A stretch of 64,000 nucleotides of DNA from Bacillus sp. B1-b2 (GCF_009183415.1 NZ_WEHU01000001.1:62001-126000), one strand, 5' to 3'; positions 38,133-48,561 are shown, counted from the first letter of the stretch. Notes: a model not told the origin generated them from the sequence alone. Numbers and translations are program-made.

Positions 38133-39100
38133 GAGGTAAGTTAATGGAGGCTTTTACTAATAATCCAGAAGAATATTTATCTGGTCAAGAACTAGCATCC
38201 CTTTTAGGTTGCTCCCGAACGGCTGTTTGGAAACATATTGAAGCACTTAGAAAAGATGGATTTATATTAGAAGCAGTTCGTAAAAAAGGTTATCGTATTA
38301 TTGGTGTGCCAGAAAAGATTGTGTCCGATAAAATTCTCTTTGGTTTAAACACTGCCTTCATGGGAAAAAACATCCACTTCGAGGATTCTGTACATTCTAC
38401 CCAAACAATAGCACAAAAATTAGCTTTAGATGGAGCTAAAGAAGGTACTTTAGTATTAGCCGAAGAACAAGTTGGTGGTCGTGGAAGGTTAGAAAGAAGC
38501 TGGCATTCTCCAAAATATAAAGGGATATGGATGAGCCTTCTTTTAAGACCGAATATTCCCATGATGAGAGCTCCACAATTAACGTTGTTAACGGCCGTAG
38601 CAGTTGTACAAGGTGTTCAAGAGGTCACTGGTGTACAAGCACATATAAAATGGCCAAATGACCTGTTGATTAATGGGAAGAAAATGACTGGAATACTAAC
38701 AGAGGTACAAGCAGACAGTGATCGGATTCATTCATTAATTATCGGAATTGGAATTAATGTTAATCAACAAATAGAGGATTATCCACAGTTACTACAAGAA
38801 AGTGCCACTTCTTTATTTATTGAAACGAACAAAAGCTGGGATCGCTCTATTATCATTCAGGAGATTATGCAACAGTTAGAGAAATTATATCTATTATATT
38901 TAGATAAAGGTTTTTATCCAATTAAGCTACTATGGGAAAGCTATTCTGTTAGTATAGGTACAACCGTTATTGCTAACACCTTAAATGGAAGCATTAAGGG
39001 TTTTGCCAAAGGAATTACAGATGATGGAGTGCTTCTGCTAGAAGACGAACATGGAGAAGTTCATTCCATTTATTCAGCGGATATTTTAATAGAATCGTAA
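38117..39100 (+). CDS. birA: Biotin-protein ligase / biotin operon repressor BirA
   Basis: BirA attaches biotin to acetyl-CoA carboxylase and pyruvate carboxylase and, as biotinyl-AMP complex, represses biotin genes. The 327-residue product has an N-terminal winged helix (about 1-60, LASLLGCSRTAVWKHIEAL), the ligase motif GGRGRLERSWHSP, KWPNDLL and a C-terminal SH3-like domain. A GTG at 38117 gives the start closest to the family. A GTG at 38105 sits too near its ribosome site. The DNA-binding domain is intact, so a repressor role is expected. Confidence 0.93.
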   Translation: MSSDLRGKLMEAFTNNPEEYLSGQELASLLGCSRTAVWKHIEALRKDGFILEAVRKKGYRIIGVPEKIVSDKILFGLNTAFMGKNIHFEDSVHSTQTIAQKLALDGAKEGTLVLAEEQVGGRGRLERSWHSPKYKGIWMSLLLRPNIPMMRAPQLTLLTAVAVVQGVQEVTGVQAHIKWPNDLLINGKKMTGILTEVQADSDRIHSLIIGIGINVNQQIEDYPQLLQESATSLFIETNKSWDRSIIIQEIMQQLEKLYLLYLDKGFYPIKLLWESYSVSIGTTVIANTLNGSIKGFAKGITDDGVLLLEDEHGEVHSIYSADILIES

Positions 39101-39105
39101 AGATA

Positions 39106-39131
39106 CCCATGGTCACGGCCATGGGGTTTTT
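39106..39131 (+). terminator. Terminator of the birA run
   Basis: CCCATGG (39106-39112) pairs with CCATGGG (39119-39125) around a 6-base loop, then GTTTTT, six bases after the birA stop. Confidence 0.85.
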
Positions 39132-39262
39132 GATATAATGCTTTTGTCGGGCAGTATCTATATAGAACTGCACCTATATTTATGTGCAAAATAATAATTA
39201 TATCTGCCTAGATCCAAAAAAACGGACAAGGACAGAGGGATGAAATGAATCATGATTGACTT

Positions 39263-39296
39263 AAATCCTTCTATAACTTTGTAGAGGATTTTTCTT
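39263..39296 (+). terminator. Terminator-like hairpin in the panB leader
   Basis: AAATCCTTCTA (39263-39273) pairs with TAGAGGATTT (39282-39291, one bulge), followed by a T-rich run, 40 bases before panB. It could be an attenuator of panBCD or end a short upstream RNA. I saw no recognised riboswitch or T-box sequence here. Confidence 0.5.
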
Positions 39297-39335
39297 TATT
39301 ATCATCATTCCTCTTCCATTTAAGGAGGAGCAAAA

Positions 39336-40175
39336 TTGAAAAGTACTACCCAATTTCTTAAAATGAAGCAACAAAAGGAGAAAATCACCATGATGACCGC
39401 ATATGATTATCCTTCTGCTAAAACAGTAGAGCAAGCAGGAATGGATATGATACTTGTAGGTGATTCTCTAGGAATGGTTGTATTAGGATATGATTCAACA
39501 GTACCTGTCACTCTTGACGACATGATTCACCATGGAAAAGCGGTTAAGCGTGGAGCAAAGGATACTTTTATCGTAATAGATATGCCTTTTATGACTTATC
39601 ACCTATCTAACCGAGATACCTTGTTACATGCAGCAAAATTAATGCAAGAAGTAGGTGCAAACGCAGTAAAGCTCGAAGGAGCAGGTGAGGTAATTAACAC
39701 AATGCATCGATTAACGAATGCTGGTGTTCCAGTAATGGCACACCTTGGCTTAACTCCACAATCAGTTGGTGTATTAGGAGGATATAAAGTTCAAGGGAAA
39801 AGCTCTGAAGAAGCAAAGCTACTTTTAGATAATGCTTTGAAATGTGAACAAGCGGGTGCGTTTGCAATAGTATTAGAATGTGTACCAATGCAGGTAGCTA
39901 AGGAGATTAGTGAAAGACTTACTATTCCAACAATTGGAATTGGAGCAGGTTCAGCTACAGATGGTCAAGTTTTAGTTTACCATGATGTGATCACTTATGG
40001 AGTTGATCGTGTTGCTAGGTTTGTTAAGCAATATACTGATGTTAATGCACAAATTCTACCTTCCCTGCAGGAATATATAGCAGAAGTAAAATCAGGTGCA
40101 TTTCCGGAGGAGAAACATAGCTTTACAATGACTGCAGAAGAGCTAGAGAACCTTTATGGAGGAATAAAATCATGA
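39336..40175 (+). CDS. panB: 3-methyl-2-oxobutanoate hydroxymethyltransferase
   Basis: PanB makes ketopantoate from 2-oxoisovalerate and methylene-tetrahydrofolate, the first step toward pantothenate and coenzyme A. The 279 residues include [39 protein letters not shown] and [19 protein letters not shown] at 39336 follows AAGGAGGAG. panC starts four bases before its end. Confidence 0.96.
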   Translation: MKSTTQFLKMKQQKEKITMMTAYDYPSAKTVEQAGMDMILVGDSLGMVVLGYDSTVPVTLDDMIHHGKAVKRGAKDTFIVIDMPFMTYHLSNRDTLLHAAKLMQEVGANAVKLEGAGEVINTMHRLTNAGVPVMAHLGLTPQSVGVLGGYKVQGKSSEEAKLLLDNALKCEQAGAFAIVLECVPMQVAKEISERLTIPTIGIGAGSATDGQVLVYHDVITYGVDRVARFVKQYTDVNAQILPSLQEYIAEVKSGAFPEEKHSFTMTAEELENLYGGIKS

Positions 40176-41017
40176 AAGTATTAACAAATCCAAGGGAACT
40201 TCAAGATTATTTAGGGAGCTTGAAAAAAGATGTGAATATTGGTTTTGTACCTACTATGGGATACCTTCATGAAGGACATAGAGCACTTCTGAAAGAGGCT
40301 AGGAAAGAGAATGACAAGGTAATTATGAGTGTTTTTGTTAATCCTCTTCAATTTGGACCAAATGAAGACCTTGAATCATATCCAAGAGATTTTGAACACG
40401 ATAAGCAAGTGGCTATTGACGAAGGAGTAGATGTTCTTTTTCATCCTTCTGTTCAAGAAATGTACCCTACTTCCATGTCTGTTACAGTAAAAGTGGAAAG
40501 AAGAACAGATTGCCTTTGTGGACGTTCAAGACCAGGTCATTTTGATGGTGTTGCAACTGTATTAACAAAATTATTCCATATAGTTCAACCGACGAATGTA
40601 TACTTTGGGAAAAAGGATGCCCAACAAGTAGCTGTAGTAGATGGACTAATAAACGACTTTAATTTTCCGATTAATTTAGTACCAGTAAATACAGTTCGCG
40701 AAGAAGATGGCTTAGCAAAGAGTTCTAGAAATGTTCGTCTTACAGAGTTGGAAAGACTGGAAGCAGGTATTTTATATAAATCATTGGCTCGTGCAAGAGA
40801 AGAAGTGATTAAAGGGAATACACCTATCCAAGAAATTACGCTACATCTAAAAGAGTTTATAGAGGCTAACACAAGTGGGAGTGTAGATTATTTAGAGATC
40901 TTAACATACCCAACCTTAGAAGAAATAGTGGAACGATCTGGATCAATCATTGTTGCAGGAGCTGTCCAATTTAGTAAAGCTAGGTTAATTGATAATATTA
41001 CTTTTGACTTATTATGA
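40172..41017 (+). CDS. panC: Pantothenate synthetase
   Basis: PanC ligates pantoate and beta-alanine with ATP. The 281-residue product has the nucleotidyltransferase motif [40 protein letters not shown] and FGKKDAQQ. Overlap with panB (ATGA) implies coupling. panD follows after 25 bases. Confidence 0.96.
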   Translation: MKVLTNPRELQDYLGSLKKDVNIGFVPTMGYLHEGHRALLKEARKENDKVIMSVFVNPLQFGPNEDLESYPRDFEHDKQVAIDEGVDVLFHPSVQEMYPTSMSVTVKVERRTDCLCGRSRPGHFDGVATVLTKLFHIVQPTNVYFGKKDAQQVAVVDGLINDFNFPINLVPVNTVREEDGLAKSSRNVRLTELERLEAGILYKSLARAREEVIKGNTPIQEITLHLKEFIEANTSGSVDYLEILTYPTLEEIVERSGSIIVAGAVQFSKARLIDNITFDLL

Positions 41018-41042
41018 ATGATCAAAACTGGAGGATAAGCAT

Positions 41043-41426
41043 ATGTACCGTACAATGATGAACGGAAAGATTCATCGTGCAACTGTTACAGAAGCCAATT
41101 TAAACTATGTGGGAAGTATAACAATAGATGAAGATATTTTAGATGCAGTCGGCATGGTTCCAAATGAAAAAGTACAGATTGTGAATAATAATAACGGAGC
41201 AAGACTAGAAACGTATATTATTCCTGGTGAACGAGGAACAGGAACCATTTGTTTAAATGGTGCTGCTGCAAGACATGTGCAGGTAGGAGATATAGTTATT
41301 ATTATTTCCTATTGCATGATTTCCAATGAAGAGCTAAGTAAGCATCAACCAAAAGTGGCTATAATGGATGAGAATAACCGTATCAAATCTCTTCTTCATC
41401 AAGAGCTAGAAAGAACGATTTTATAA
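41043..41426 (+). CDS. panD: Aspartate 1-decarboxylase
   Basis: PanD makes beta-alanine for PanC. It is translated as a proenzyme that self-cleaves between Gly24 and Ser25 (NYVGSITID) to form its pyruvoyl cofactor. Both residues are present. The 127-residue length is typical. The operon panBCD therefore encodes the whole route from ketoisovalerate and aspartate except ketopantoate reductase (panE). Confidence 0.97.
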   Translation: MYRTMMNGKIHRATVTEANLNYVGSITIDEDILDAVGMVPNEKVQIVNNNNGARLETYIIPGERGTGTICLNGAAARHVQVGDIVIIISYCMISNEELSKHQPKVAIMDENNRIKSLLHQELERTIL

Positions 41427-41585
41427 TGTACTTTTTGAAAAGATTCTTGAAAGGAAAAATATGCAATATGCTCGGCTTCTATTGATAGCAGAGGAAATGC
41501 ATAAATTTCTATTGCTTACTTTGAGCACTAAAAAAGTAAGGGAAAATGCCCACATTTTATCTAGTTAATCGCTGTTTTTCGAGGC

Positions 41586-41640
41586 TACCGGTCACTTTCT
41601 TTCTGGACTTTCTCGCATGTCCTGTGATAGTCGACCGGTA
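41586..41640. repeat. Inverted repeat TACCGGTC/GACCGGTA, possible eroded dispersed repeat
   Basis: Perfect 8-bp arms (41586-41593 and 41633-41640) enclose a 39-base centre that reads, on the minus strand, GACTATCACAGGACATGCGA and then GAAAGAAAGTGACC. Its composition is GC-richer than the surroundings and somewhat like the eroded repeat at 13151-13259. Confidence 0.45.
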
Positions 41641-41759
41641 AACCTATTCGTTCTATGAAGTATTACTTAAAGCTTTTTATTAGCATTAGTCTATATATAA
41701 ATGCCTTTTCAGTAATCTTATAAGCTTAGAAGATTATGCAGATAAAGAAAATAACTTAT

Positions 41760-41879
41760 CTAGCCTAACCAATTATAATTATACGCAATAATACCTAAAA
41801 TGGCTCCAAAACTAGCTCCGAGCATAGCACCAACTATTGTCCATGGTATTATTGAGTTCTTCCCACTTTTTTTATCCAC
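41760..41879 (-). CDS. 39-residue single-pass membrane protein with Gly/Ala pattern
   Basis: A GTG at 41879 follows AAAAAGGAG with 9-base spacing. The product has a short basic N-terminus (MDKKSGKN) and one hydrophobic segment IIPWTIVGAMLGASFGAILG with small residues every three to four positions, a glycine-zipper-like pattern, then a short aromatic tail. An in-frame ATG nine bases upstream abuts the ribosome site and is less likely. I do not recognise the family. The ribosome site and composition argue that it is real. Confidence 0.6.
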   Translation of the reverse strand: MDKKSGKNSIIPWTIVGAMLGASFGAILGIIAYNYNWLG

Positions 41880-42161
41880 TTCTAACATCTCCTTTTTATC
41901 TCATTCATTCTATCCAACTATACGGACGAAAATTATCATTCGTTTCAACTCACTGTTAATTTAAGAAAGATAATCCATCATCTTCTTAAATTCAACCTAA
42001 TATTACTAACTATATTCTATAAAATGAAATTGTATTGATCTCTTACCGTTTGGAAAAAATAATAATAAACATGATTAGTGCGGACAGATTGAAAGTAATG
42101 TCTTTTCCTTTTTCCTTTTTTATGATACCGTTTGATTGACTGAAAGTTTGAGGTGGGCTTG

Positions 42162-44945
42162 ATGAGTAACAAATTTGTAGTAGTTGATTTAGAAACAAAC
42201 GGTAATTCTCCAAAAAAAGGTGATCGAATTATTCAGTTTGCGGCAGTTGTCATAGAAGAGGGCAGAATTGTAGAAGAGTATTCTTCCTTTGTGAATCCTT
42301 TACAAACAATTAATCCTTTTATTGCTGAATTAACTGGAATTACGGATGATATGGTGGACACTGCTCCTATATTTGACGAAATTGCAGATAAGGTGAAGGA
42401 TCTCTTGGAAGATGCTTATTTTGTCGCACATAATGTTCTTTTTGATCTTTCCTTTTTAAATGAGGAATTAGAACAAGCGGGATTTCGTCGCTTTATGGGG
42501 CCATTCCTTGATACAGTTGAACTATCAAGAATTCTATTTCCCACAGCGGATGGATATAAGCTAACAGACCTTGCTACACAACAAGGAATTGTCCATAGTA
42601 GGCCACACCAGGCAGATAGTGATGCATATGTTACCGCTGAATTATTATTGATCCTATTGAATAAGCTTGAAGACCTTCCACTTCAAACATTAAAGCAATT
42701 AGAAGTGCTAAGCGCAAGCTTGAAAAGTGATCTAGATGATTACTTATATGCATTAATACAAGATAAACAAACCAAAACGGAATACATACCAGATCATTTG
42801 GAAACCTATAGAGGCTTAACATTAAAAAAAGTGACTAGCATAAAAAAGCATGGTTTGATGGATAATGATACCTATTCCTTTGATATGGATTTTCTAGAAA
42901 GTAGGATGAGATCTGTTTTAGCTTCTTATAAAAATAGATCTGGTCAAACGAAGATGATGAAAGCCATATTCGATGCATTTACAGAGGAAGTCCATGGCCT
43001 AATTGAAGCAGGAACTGGTGTAGGAAAAACATTAGGCTACTTGATTCCTGCTAGCTACTTCTCAATAGAAAAACAAAAGCAAATTGTCATTAGTACACAT
43101 ACGACACAGTTGCAGGAGCAATTAATCCAAAAGGATATTCCGCTATTGAATGAGATACTACCTTTTCCTATTTCGTTTACAGTTTTAAAAGGGAGAAATC
43201 ATTATATTAGCTTAGATAAATTTGAAGTAGCTCTACGAGAACAAGAAGATAATTACGATGTTATTATGACTAAGATGCAATTATTAATTTGGTTAACTGA
43301 AACAACTACTGGAGATAAAGACGAATTAAATCTTACTAATGGTGGAATTCAATTTTGGAATAAGATAAAAAACGATGGAAGCTTCTCTTTACCAATATCT
43401 AAAGAATGGGCTGCTAAAGACTTTTACAGAAAAACACGTAATGCAGCTCAAAAGGCAAATATTATAATTACCAATCATTCTTTGCTGGTGAAAGATCTTA
43501 CACTTGAGCAAAAAGTATTACCTGCATATGACTATGCCATAATTGATGAAGGCCATCATTTTGAAAAAACGGCAAATAAGCATATAGGTTGCCAATTTTC
43601 TTATCCTTCTGTCCGACAAAGCCTTAACTATTTCGGAACACTAGATCAAAGACAGCTATTTGCAAAATTAGAAACAATAATGGAAGCCAATTCCTTGATT
43701 TATGATAAAAATGAATTAAGTAGAAGTATATTAGAGCTACAATTGGAGTTAGAAGAATTATTCCGTTCCATGTATCGATATGTAAAGCAGTATAAAAGTA
43801 AGACAAAAGATGGGAAATTAAGTACTCGCTTAGTAGACGACGGAAGTAGAAGCTGGACCAATATAAAAATGGTGGCAGAAAGAATGTTGTTTCGTTGGAA
43901 GGATAGTAGTCGTATGATACAAGATAATCTATCTGCTGTGCTGATAGAGAAAAAGACGTTATCCTCTTATCAAATATTGCAAATAGAAAGAATTCAGCAT
44001 TTATTAAATGAATGGGAAGAATATAGAAATATACTGCGGGAAACGTTTATTAAGGATAGTAGCAATATTGCATGGCTAGAGGGAGATGTGAAGAATTTTC
44101 CTAATAATGCGGCACTCTATACACAGCCATTTTCTATAGCAAATATTTTACAAGAAACTTTTTTTCAGAAAAAGAAGAGTGTTATTTTTACTTCAGCAAC
44201 TATTACTGTAAACCATTCATTTGAGTATTATGCCAAGCTACTTGGATTAATTGATAAGAACCATATAGAACTACAGATAGACTCTCCATTCCAGTATGAT
44301 AAACAAGTGGAATTATTAATTCCAAATGATATTCCAGAAATTAATTCAGTGACACTTGATGAATACACAGAAGCTATCTGTAAGCATATTATTAAGATGG
44401 CTAAAACAACAAAGGGGCGAATGTTAATCTTATTCACTGCTAATGATATGCTAAGAAAATCCTATGAGTTATTAAAAGATAGCGGACAATTAGAGGAATA
44501 TGCGATTTTAGCTCAAGGTATCACAACTGGAAGTAGAATGAGGTTAACAAAAAATTTCCAACGATATGAAAAAGCCATTTTACTAGGTACAAATAGTTTT
44601 TGGGAGGGAATTGACATTCCAGGGGAGGATTTAACATGTTTAATTATCGTGCGCTTACCATTTTCATCTCCTGAAGAGCCTTTAACAGAAGCAAAAAATG
44701 AAAGAATAAGAATGAATGGAGGAAATCCATTTTTAGAAAATAGTTTACCAGAAGCTGTTTTACGTTTTAAACAGGGATTTGGAAGACTAATTCGTTCAGA
44801 GGATGATAGAGGGTTAATAATCGTATTTGATCGTAGAATTGTTACTACATCATATGGCGACATATTCATGCAATCAATACCGAATGTTCCTGTTAGAAAA
44901 AAAGATATTCATGAATTAATTGCATTTATGGAAGAATGGTTGTAA
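42162..44945 (+). CDS. dinG: DinG-family helicase with N-terminal exonuclease domain
   Basis: The 927-residue protein joins a DEDDh 3'-5' exonuclease domain (about 1-165, VVVDLETNG with D9 and E11) to an XPD/DinG-type helicase. Walker A is GTGVGKT at 284-290 and the DEAH box is DEGHH at 462-466, followed by motif VI-like FKQGFGRLIRSEDDRG. The region between them, including KGRNHYISLDKF, has no cysteine cluster, so an iron-sulfur centre is absent, as known for some Firmicute DinG proteins that act mainly as nucleases. The ATG at 42162 follows GAGGTGGG. Confidence 0.94.
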   Translation: MSNKFVVVDLETNGNSPKKGDRIIQFAAVVIEEGRIVEEYSSFVNPLQTINPFIAELTGITDDMVDTAPIFDEIADKVKDLLEDAYFVAHNVLFDLSFLNEELEQAGFRRFMGPFLDTVELSRILFPTADGYKLTDLATQQGIVHSRPHQADSDAYVTAELLLILLNKLEDLPLQTLKQLEVLSASLKSDLDDYLYALIQDKQTKTEYIPDHLETYRGLTLKKVTSIKKHGLMDNDTYSFDMDFLESRMRSVLASYKNRSGQTKMMKAIFDAFTEEVHGLIEAGTGVGKTLGYLIPASYFSIEKQKQIVISTHTTQLQEQLIQKDIPLLNEILPFPISFTVLKGRNHYISLDKFEVALREQEDNYDVIMTKMQLLIWLTETTTGDKDELNLTNGGIQFWNKIKNDGSFSLPISKEWAAKDFYRKTRNAAQKANIIITNHSLLVKDLTLEQKVLPAYDYAIIDEGHHFEKTANKHIGCQFSYPSVRQSLNYFGTLDQRQLFAKLETIMEANSLIYDKNELSRSILELQLELEELFRSMYRYVKQYKSKTKDGKLSTRLVDDGSRSWTNIKMVAERMLFRWKDSSRMIQDNLSAVLIEKKTLSSYQILQIERIQHLLNEWEEYRNILRETFIKDSSNIAWLEGDVKNFPNNAALYTQPFSIANILQETFFQKKKSVIFTSATITVNHSFEYYAKLLGLIDKNHIELQIDSPFQYDKQVELLIPNDIPEINSVTLDEYTEAICKHIIKMAKTTKGRMLILFTANDMLRKSYELLKDSGQLEEYAILAQGITTGSRMRLTKNFQRYEKAILLGTNSFWEGIDIPGEDLTCLIIVRLPFSSPEEPLTEAKNERIRMNGGNPFLENSLPEAVLRFKQGFGRLIRSEDDRGLIIVFDRRIVTTSYGDIFMQSIPNVPVRKKDIHELIAFMEEWL

Positions 44946-45062
44946 AGCATGATTAATCTAGTTAAAACTTATATTTTTGTGTGAAAAATAATTTCTATCT
45001 AATGTCAAATGCTGTTATAATATACGGAAGCAACAAAAATTGATGTAAAAGAAGAGATGTTT

Positions 45063-45536
45063 ATGAAGAAATGGATATGGATCGGTAGTTTATTTGTTGT
45101 AATGATTATCTTTTTTTGCGTACATACTTATGTGCAAGCTATGAAGCCTTATAACACTGCAAAAGAGGAAGCGGTAGCTATTGCAACAGACAAAGCTGAT
45201 TTAGAAAGTGTAAGTAAATTCAGTATATATAATGGAAAGAAAACCTATTATATTGTTGAAGGTGAAAATACGAAAAATCAAAGCATTGTCGTTTGGATAG
45301 AGGAAAAATCAAAGAAAATTACCACCAAACAGACTAAAAATGGGATAACCAAAGAAGAAGCAATTAATATATTATTATCAGAACAGTCACCTGAAGAAGT
45401 GAATTCAGTTCGACTTGGGATGTATGATGATTTACCTGTATGGGAGATATACTCTTATACGAATAACGATTCAATTAATTATCATTATATTGATTTTCAA
45501 ACTGGTGAAATTCTTTTAACCATTGAAAATTATTAA
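45063..45536 (+). CDS. ypmB: YpmB-like protein (DUF5590/PepSY)
   Basis: The 157-residue protein has an N-terminal membrane anchor (about 3-22) and an extracytoplasmic region with two PepSY-like halves (AKEEAVAIATDKADLESV, then TKEEAINILLSEQSPEEVN). The ATG at 45063 is preferred to 45057 because AAGAAGAG gives better spacing. Position between dinG and aspB matches B. subtilis ypmB. ypmA, which lies before it there, is absent. The function is unknown. Confidence 0.82.
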   Translation: MKKWIWIGSLFVVMIIFFCVHTYVQAMKPYNTAKEEAVAIATDKADLESVSKFSIYNGKKTYYIVEGENTKNQSIVVWIEEKSKKITTKQTKNGITKEEAINILLSEQSPEEVNSVRLGMYDDLPVWEIYSYTNNDSINYHYIDFQTGEILLTIENY

Positions 45537-45554
45537 GGGGTAGGAGTGGGAAAC

Positions 45555-46754
45555 GTGAAAATTCAATTAGCTGAAAGAGTTAATGCATTAACTCCATCAA
45601 CAACCTTAGCTATTACAGCAAAAGCTGCTGCTTTAAAAGCAGAAGGGCATAATGTTATTGGTCTTGGAGCAGGGGAACCAGACTTTAATACACCTAAAAA
45701 TATTTTGGATGCTGCTACAAGAAGTATGCATGAGGGATATACAAAATATACTCCTTCTGCAGGTATTCCAGCATTAAAAAAAGCAATTGTGTCTAAATTT
45801 AAGAATGACCAAAATTTAGACTATGATGTAAATCAAATCATTGTTACTAATGGTGCTAAACACGGTTTATATACATTATTTCAAGTAATATTAAACAAAG
45901 GGGACGAAGTAATTATTCCAACCCCATATTGGGTAAGTTACCCGGAACAAGTAAAGCTTGCTGAAGGCGTTCCTGTTTATGTAGAAGGTTCAGAGAAGAA
46001 CGAATTCAAAATAACATCAGATCAACTAAAAGCGGCGATTACATCTAAGACAAAAGCACTTGTGCTTAATACCCCAAGTAATCCAACAGGTATGATTTAT
46101 ACAGAACAAGAATTAGTGGAGATTGGTCAAGTATGTTTAGAGCATAATATATTAATTATTTCAGATGAAATATATGAAAAATTAGTATATGGTGATAGTG
46201 AGCATGTATCTATCGCTTCTTTATCTCCTGAATTAAAAGAAGCAACCATTATTATAAATGGTGTTTCAAAATCCCATTCTATGACGGGATGGAGAATTGG
46301 GTATGCAGCAGGTAATAAAGAAATTATTACGGCAATGACGAATCTTGCCAGTCACAGTACTTCTAACCCTACAACTACGGCTCAGTTTGCGACAATTGAA
46401 GCATATACGGGACCACAAGATTCAGTAGAAGAAATGCGAGTGGCTTTCGAAGAGAGACTGACTATTATTCATGAAAAATTGAATAAAATCCCTGGTATTC
46501 ATTGCTTAAAACCAAAAGGTGCATTTTATTTATATCCTAACGTGAAAGAAGCTGCAGAACTTACAGGGTATGTTTCTGTTGATTCTTTTGCAGAGGCACT
46601 GTTAGAAGAGGCATTAGTAGCAGTTGTACCTGGATCTGGCTTTGGCACAGATGATTATATGAGGCTTTCTTATGCTACTTCCCTTGAAAATCTAGAAGCA
46701 GCAGTAGAAAGAATGCATCAATTTGTGGAAAAGAAAATGATGGTAAATCAATAA
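45555..46754 (+). CDS. aspB: Aspartate aminotransferase AspB
   Basis: AspB is a PLP-dependent class I aminotransferase interconverting aspartate/2-oxoglutarate and oxaloacetate/glutamate. The 399-residue product has GLGAGEPDFNTP, TPSNPTGM, the PLP-lysine stretch GVSKSHSMTGWRIGYAAG and the C-terminal RLSYATS arginine. A GTG at 45555 is chosen with TAGGAG at normal distance. A GTG at 45546 overlaps that site. Confidence 0.95.
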   Translation: MKIQLAERVNALTPSTTLAITAKAAALKAEGHNVIGLGAGEPDFNTPKNILDAATRSMHEGYTKYTPSAGIPALKKAIVSKFKNDQNLDYDVNQIIVTNGAKHGLYTLFQVILNKGDEVIIPTPYWVSYPEQVKLAEGVPVYVEGSEKNEFKITSDQLKAAITSKTKALVLNTPSNPTGMIYTEQELVEIGQVCLEHNILIISDEIYEKLVYGDSEHVSIASLSPELKEATIIINGVSKSHSMTGWRIGYAAGNKEIITAMTNLASHSTSNPTTTAQFATIEAYTGPQDSVEEMRVAFEERLTIIHEKLNKIPGIHCLKPKGAFYLYPNVKEAAELTGYVSVDSFAEALLEEALVAVVPGSGFGTDDYMRLSYATSLENLEAAVERMHQFVEKKMMVNQ

Positions 46755-46761
46755 TAATAGA

Positions 46762-46818
46762 AAAGGGTGTCTTCTAATAAAGAGGTTTCTGTACTCTATT
46801 TAAGACATCCTTTATGTT
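46762..46818 (+). terminator. Terminator of aspB
   Basis: A 12-bp stem with one G-T pair (46762-46773 with 46802-46813) encloses a second small AGAG/CTCT stem. A short T run follows. Confidence 0.65.
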
Positions 46819-47064
46819 TTAGTAAATGTGATGTGTTATTAATTGTTGGAATTTCTCTATCTTATTGATTGTCTTTCTATGTAAGAGTATAATGATTTGG
46901 TAGTGAGTTTTTTTTCTAACATGTTTTATTACTTGTAGGTTAAAGGTTTTTTTGATTAGATAAATTGCGGTTTTATACCGTTTTATTTTATTAGAATAGT
47001 GAAGCTAACAAATCACTAAAGTTAGTACATATATTTATTTTATTTGTTTTTGGAGGAGTTAATT
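46819..47064. other. asnS leader, no regulatory RNA recognised
   Basis: This AT-rich leader of about 250 bases lacks the conserved T-box sequence AGGGTGGNACCGCG, so no tRNA-responsive leader is called for asnS. Confidence 0.55.
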
Positions 47065-48360
47065 GTGAATAAAGCTACTATAGCAGAATTATCAAAGTAT
47101 GTTGATCAAGAAGTGAAAGTCGGAGCTTGGATAGCAAATAAGCGTTCAAGTGGAAAAATTGCTTTTTTACAGCTTCGTGATGGATCAGGCTTTGTTCAAG
47201 GAGTAGTCGTGAAAAGCGATGTACCTGAAGAAGTTTTCCAAACAGCAAAGTCTGTTACACAAGAATCATCTGTATATGTGACAGGAACCGTTCAAGTAGA
47301 TGAGCGATCTCCTTTTGGATATGAATTATTAGTGAAAAACGTAGAGTTAATTCATGCTTCTACAGATTATCCTATTACACCTAAAGAACATGGAACTGAG
47401 TTCTTAATGGATAATCGTCATTTATGGTTACGTTCGAAACGTCAACATGCTGTGATGAAGGTGAGAAACGAGATTATACGTGCTACTTACGAATTCTTTA
47501 ATGAGAATGGGTTTGTGAAAGTAGACCCACCTATCTTAACAGGAAGTGCTCCTGAAGGTACGACTGAACTATTTGCTACTAAATATTTTGATGAAGATGC
47601 TTATCTTTCACAAAGTGGACAACTTTATATGGAAGCTGCTGCTATGGCATTAGGAAAAGTATTCTCTTTTGGTCCAACCTTCCGTGCAGAAAAATCTAAA
47701 ACTCGCCGTCATTTAATTGAGTTTTGGATGATTGAGCCTGAAATGGCATTTGTAGAATTTGAAGAAAACTTAGAAGTACAAGAGCAATATGTATCTTATG
47801 TTGTTCAATCTGTCCTAAAAAATTGCTCATTAGAATTAAAAACATTAGGAAGAGATGTTACAAAGCTAGAGCATATTAAAGCACCATTCCCAAGAATTAC
47901 GTATGATGATGCTATTACTTTCTTACATGAAAAAGGCTTCAATGATATTGTGTGGGGAGACGATTTTGGTGCACCACATGAAACAGCAATTGCTGAAAGC
48001 TATGACAAACCAGTCTTTATTACGCAATATCCAACTTCTTTAAAACCTTTCTATATGCAGCCACATCCAGAAAGAGAAGATGTTGTATTATGTGCTGATT
48101 TAATTGCACCAGAAGGTTATGGAGAAATTATCGGAGGCTCTGAACGTATACATGATATGGATCTTTTAGGTAAAAGAGTAGAAGAACATAATCTAGATCC
48201 AGAGACTTATAAATGGTATTTAGAGTTAAGACAATATGGCTCAGTTCCACATTCAGGCTTTGGACTTGGTTTAGAAAGAACGGTTGCTTGGATTTCAGGA
48301 GTAGAACATGTTCGTGAAACGATTCCATTCCCAAGATTACTAAACCGTTTATATCCTTAA
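47065..48360 (+). CDS. asnS: Asparaginyl-tRNA synthetase
   Basis: AsnS is a class IIb aminoacyl-tRNA synthetase. The 431 residues have an N-terminal OB-fold anticodon domain (about 1-105) and the catalytic core with motif 2 [19 protein letters not shown] and motif 3 [17 protein letters not shown] at 47065 follows TGGAGGAG. This gives the B. subtilis length. A longer in-frame reading from 47044 lacks a ribosome site. Confidence 0.96.
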   Translation: MNKATIAELSKYVDQEVKVGAWIANKRSSGKIAFLQLRDGSGFVQGVVVKSDVPEEVFQTAKSVTQESSVYVTGTVQVDERSPFGYELLVKNVELIHASTDYPITPKEHGTEFLMDNRHLWLRSKRQHAVMKVRNEIIRATYEFFNENGFVKVDPPILTGSAPEGTTELFATKYFDEDAYLSQSGQLYMEAAAMALGKVFSFGPTFRAEKSKTRRHLIEFWMIEPEMAFVEFEENLEVQEQYVSYVVQSVLKNCSLELKTLGRDVTKLEHIKAPFPRITYDDAITFLHEKGFNDIVWGDDFGAPHETAIAESYDKPVFITQYPTSLKPFYMQPHPEREDVVLCADLIAPEGYGEIIGGSERIHDMDLLGKRVEEHNLDPETYKWYLELRQYGSVPHSGFGLGLERTVAWISGVEHVRETIPFPRLLNRLYP

Positions 48361-48388
48361 TTACACATGATGTAGACTAAAATCTACT

Positions 48389-48468
48389 AAGAAAAAGGGA
48401 AGAAGCAAGAGATGTTTCGTAAATAGTCGAGAACATCCTCTTATTTCTCCCTTCTTTCTTTTCTAATG
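48389..48468 (+). terminator. Large imperfect hairpin terminator of asnS
   Basis: AAGAAAAAGGGA near 48389 pairs with TCCCTTCTTTCTT at the 3' end, and AAGAGATGTT pairs with AACATCCTCTT inside. Pyrimidine-rich sequence follows. Confidence 0.6.
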
Positions 48469-48561
48469 ATGAATTTTTATTGTAAACAATTACTAGTATT
48501 GGCTGATATTCATCATACTCACAAAATATACCCCATGATATACTAGATTAGAGGTGTACTA

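Larger units (their letters stand above)
41427..42161. other. Intergenic region panD-dinG
   Basis: About 730 bases hold a GC-richer inverted repeat (41586-41640), one small minus-strand gene (41760-41879), and a weak hairpin TAATCTT/AAGATTA at 41713-41736 after that gene. I found no clear terminator for panD and no promoter with both boxes for dinG. Confidence 0.6.

Noticed and set aside
46819-47064. Possible T-box leader for asnS
   Set aside because: The conserved T-box sequence and specifier-loop features were not seen in the leader.
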